DNA of 5,961 bases from Desulfobacteraceae bacterium (GTDB lineage: Bacteria; Desulfobacterota; DSM-4660; Desulfatiglandales; JALVMZ01): the NCBI GenBank assembly GCA_027032655.1, contig JALVMZ010000161.1, positions 1 to 5,961 on the forward strand, read 5' to 3'. Shown here in pieces: positions 3,752 to 5,961 of the stretch (positions are counted from its first letter, which is position 1; each line of letters begins with the position of its first letter). The translations under genes and the position numbers were made by a program. The notes under the pieces are model-generated. The model saw nothing but the letters and a program-made list of their open reading frames with translations, was not told the origin of the DNA and made no database searches.

Positions 3752-5961
3752 AATCCTGTATTAAAATGGTTGAAGATATATGAAGATGAGATAAAGATAT
3801 TCTTCTGGTCTGTTCTGCTTTTATTTCTTATCAGGGTCTCAAATATCCTGTTTAACAATTTTGCTGAGACCGCATTCCTTAAAAGATTCGGAGTCGAATA
3901 CCTTCCTATCGTATATGTGGCAAATTCAATAACCACATTTGTTATCATGGGTATCCTTGCAGGTATTATGGCAAGATTGCCTGCGGGTCGGCTTCTCTCC
4001 AGGGTGCTGGTATTTTGTGGTATAAGTGTGGGTGCTCTTCGTTTTGTTATTCCCCTGGGAATTGAGCTCATATATCCTGTTCTCTTTGTCTTAAAGTCCC
4101 AATATGAGGTATTGCTGGGCCTATTTTTCTGGAACATGGCAAATGACCTCTTTAATACCAGACAGTCAAAAAGGCTGTTTCCCCTAATAACTGCAGGCGG
4201 TGTTATTGGTGGTGTGGCAGGTAGTTTTGGAACCCCTCTACTTGCAAAGTTCATGCTCCTTGATAATCTTATGCTGGCATATACCGTTACCACAATCCTT
4301 GCAGGATTGACGGTAAAAAAGATGGCTTCTCTTTATCCGGCCATAGGAGTCCCTGAGAGAAAATCCAAAAAGATAAAAAAGAGGTCATCACCAATTGATG
4401 AATTTAAGAAGATACTGCCCATCATGAAAGAATCCCTTCTTGTTAAGATACTGATAATGTTGACACTTATTCCTAATATAATAATTCCCATAATAAACTA
4501 TCAGTTCAATTTTGTAATTGATCAGACCTTTGCCACAGAAAGTGGTATGATAAATTTCTTCGGATACTTCAGAGGCGCATTGAATATCATAAGCTTTATA
4601 ATATTGCTTTTTGTGGGCAAGATTTATGGAAGATGGGGGCTTCCTGTAGCCCTTATGTTTCATCCATTTAATTATCTCCTTGCCTTTTTATCTCTGCTTC
4701 TCAGATTTGACATAGTATCTGCCATATATGCAAGGGTATCTACAAATGTGCTCCGCACAACAATAAATAATCCTGCAAGGGCAGTTCTTATGGGATTATT
4801 CCCTGCTTCATACAGATCTGTGGTAAGGCCCTTTTTAAGGGGCACGGTTGTGCGAATAGGTATTCTAATTGGCTCAGGGATTATTATGTTAACAGAAGGA
4901 TGGCTTCACCCCAGATTCCTTTCCATATTTGCATGCATATTTACCACATCATGGATTGGCACGGTCATCCTGCTCAAGAAGAGATACTCTTCAATACTTA
5001 TTGATCTTATCTCCAAGGATATGATTGATTTCCATTCCTTAGAAAAGGAAGAACTCAATCATGTTTTTATGGATAAGGGAGTAATAGAGACACTCAAAAA
5101 GGCATTCTCAGGTGCAAAGGGTAAAGAGGCCGTATGGTATGGGAAGTTGCTCAGATCTTTAAATCTGCCGGAACTTGACAGTCTTATCCTTGAGGTCTTA
5201 AAAAACCAGGATCAGGAGACATCAGCCCGCCTTGTAGAACTCCTGAGTGATGATGCAGGAGGAATCGCCATCCCTGTTTTTACACAGATAATTGACCCTG
5301 AGAAGAAGATACTTACATGTGCTGTGCTTGATAAGGCCAGCAGGTTTCCTCCTGATATGGGGAGGGATTTACATAAGAGCGTGTATGAGAGAGCTTCGGA
5401 TCCAGAAGTTAAGGCATATGCAATTGGAGGATTATATCAGGAAGAGCCGGATAAATTTCGCTCAATAGTATATTCCTGGTTAAGGGCTGAATCCTTAGAA
5501 TTGATAAATGCAGGAATTATTGGTGCAGGTAGATCTGGAGATCGTGCCTTTATCCCAGAGTTGAAAAGACTCCTTAACCGTCTTTCCGATGGCAAACTTA
5601 TTTCAAACACAATAGATGCATTAAATAGATTAAGAGCAGAAGACCTTAACAATATAGTCCTTCCATTTCTGAGACACAGTGATGAGAGGGTGCGGATAAG
5701 TGCCCTTAACGCCTTTTTAATAAAAGGTGATGAGGATATGAAAGTGGTAATAGGAATGCTTGATGATTCATCTGATAGGATATATGAACTTGCAAAAGAG
5801 AAGCTTGAATCATCTGAATATACCAATCCACAGGTCCTAATTGAGTCACTATCGATCCCAAGAAGAAAGGTAAGAGAGGGCATATTTGACCTGCTTGAAT
5901 CCCTTAATGTCAGCGATGTTGATGTTCAACAATTTATGGATAGTTGTCTTGAAAAGGCATA
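3749..5961 (+). CDS. ATP/ADP-translocase-like MFS membrane protein with HEAT repeats (3' end outside window)
   Basis: The frame is open from TTG 3749 to the right edge: 737 residues, with no stop in the window. Residues 1 to about 410 are strongly hydrophobic, with roughly ten to twelve membrane segments, for example near 17-35, 52-72, 85-105, 147-165, 230-250, 295-318 and 390-408. The signature around 132-160, NDLFNTRQSKRLFPLITAGG followed by VIGGVAGSFG, is typical of the ADP/ATP-carrier-like (TlcC/Npt) branch of the MFS. This branch includes the nucleotide exchangers of Rickettsia and Chlamydia, but in free-living bacteria its substrate is generally unknown. From about residue 470 to the edge the chain is soluble and made of paired helices with HEAT-repeat spacing, e.g. 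PELDSLILEVLKNQD, FIPELKRLLNRL, NIVLPFLRHSDERVRISALN. Related proteins often carry a cyclic-nucleotide-binding domain after the HEAT part, which may lie beyond the window. A perfect TTGACA promoter just upstream and the 81-base gap suggest that it starts its own transcription unit. Nucleotide transport should not be assumed. Confidence 0.75.
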   Translation, partial: MNPVLKWLKIYEDEIKIFFWSVLLLFLIRVSNILFNNFAETAFLKRFGVEYLPIVYVANSITTFVIMGILAGIMARLPAGRLLSRVLVFCGISVGALRFVIPLGIELIYPVLFVLKSQYEVLLGLFFWNMANDLFNTRQSKRLFPLITAGGVIGGVAGSFGTPLLAKFMLLDNLMLAYTVTTILAGLTVKKMASLYPAIGVPERKSKKIKKRSSPIDEFKKILPIMKESLLVKILIMLTLIPNIIIPIINYQFNFVIDQTFATESGMINFFGYFRGALNIISFIILLFVGKIYGRWGLPVALMFHPFNYLLAFLSLLLRFDIVSAIYARVSTNVLRTTINNPARAVLMGLFPASYRSVVRPFLRGTVVRIGILIGSGIIMLTEGWLHPRFLSIFACIFTTSWIGTVILLKKRYSSILIDLISKDMIDFHSLEKEELNHVFMDKGVIETLKKAFSGAKGKEAVWYGKLLRSLNLPELDSLILEVLKNQDQETSARLVELLSDDAGGIAIPVFTQIIDPEKKILTCAVLDKASRFPPDMGRDLHKSVYERASDPEVKAYAIGGLYQEEPDKFRSIVYSWLRAESLELINAGIIGAGRSGDRAFIPELKRLLNRLSDGKLISNTIDALNRLRAEDLNNIVLPFLRHSDERVRISALNAFLIKGDEDMKVVIGMLDDSSDRIYELAKEKLESSEYTNPQVLIESLSIPRRKVREGIFDLLESLNVSDVDVQQFMDSCLEKA

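Noticed and set aside
3736..4293. Minus-strand ORF of 185 codons
   Set aside because: It is a shadow of the N-terminal membrane domain of the Tlc-like gene, whose + strand frame is clearly coding.
4388..4663. Minus-strand ORF of 91 codons
   Set aside because: It lies wholly antisense within the Tlc-like gene and resembles no family.
5437..5883. Minus-strand ORF of 148 codons
   Set aside because: It is serine- and leucine-rich antisense translation of the HEAT-repeat region, with no domain support.

Overview
The window is an AT-rich bacterial segment. All recognisable genes lie on the + strand. Heavy use of ATA (Ile) and AGA/AGG (Arg) codons, a TIGR02266-type PilZ domain, a CoA-dehydratase-activase-type protein and a probable selenoprotein together suggest an uncultured, anaerobic, selenocysteine-using bacterium from the Desulfobacterota, Nitrospirota or a related group. 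This placement is an inference and is weak at phylum level.

Layout: (1) 2-259, the C-terminal end of a PilZ-domain protein cut by the window edge. (2) 260-425, an intergenic region with a small palindrome, a short hairpin and a plausible sigma70-type promoter. (3) 426-1136, an exported DUF1573-family protein whose frame runs through an in-frame UGA at 642-644. The UGA sits exactly where the family has the first Cys of its Cys-Gly-Cys motif, and a bacterial-SECIS-like hairpin follows at once. I annotate it as one selenoprotein of 236 residues, not as two ORFs or a pseudogene. (4) 1138-1620, a membrane-anchored rhodanese one base downstream, clearly the same operon. (5) 1722-2252, a two-TM protein of the RseC/MucC (SoxR-reducing) family with extra C-terminal cysteines. 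(6) 2306-3667, a free-standing acyl-CoA dehydratase activase-related protein. (7) 3749 to the right edge, a TTG-initiated membrane protein with an N-terminal ATP/ADP-translocase-like (MFS-type) domain and a C-terminal HEAT-repeat domain. It is incomplete.

The most striking item is the Sec-containing DUF1573 protein coupled to a membrane-tethered rhodanese with a Cys-x4-Cys active loop, followed by a cysteine-rich RseC-like membrane protein. A redox or sulfur/selenium-handling role at or outside the cytoplasmic membrane is a reasonable hypothesis. The sequence directly shows only the gene order, the cysteines and the recoded UGA candidate. The four minus-strand ORFs of 90-185 codons are antisense shadows of the + strand genes.
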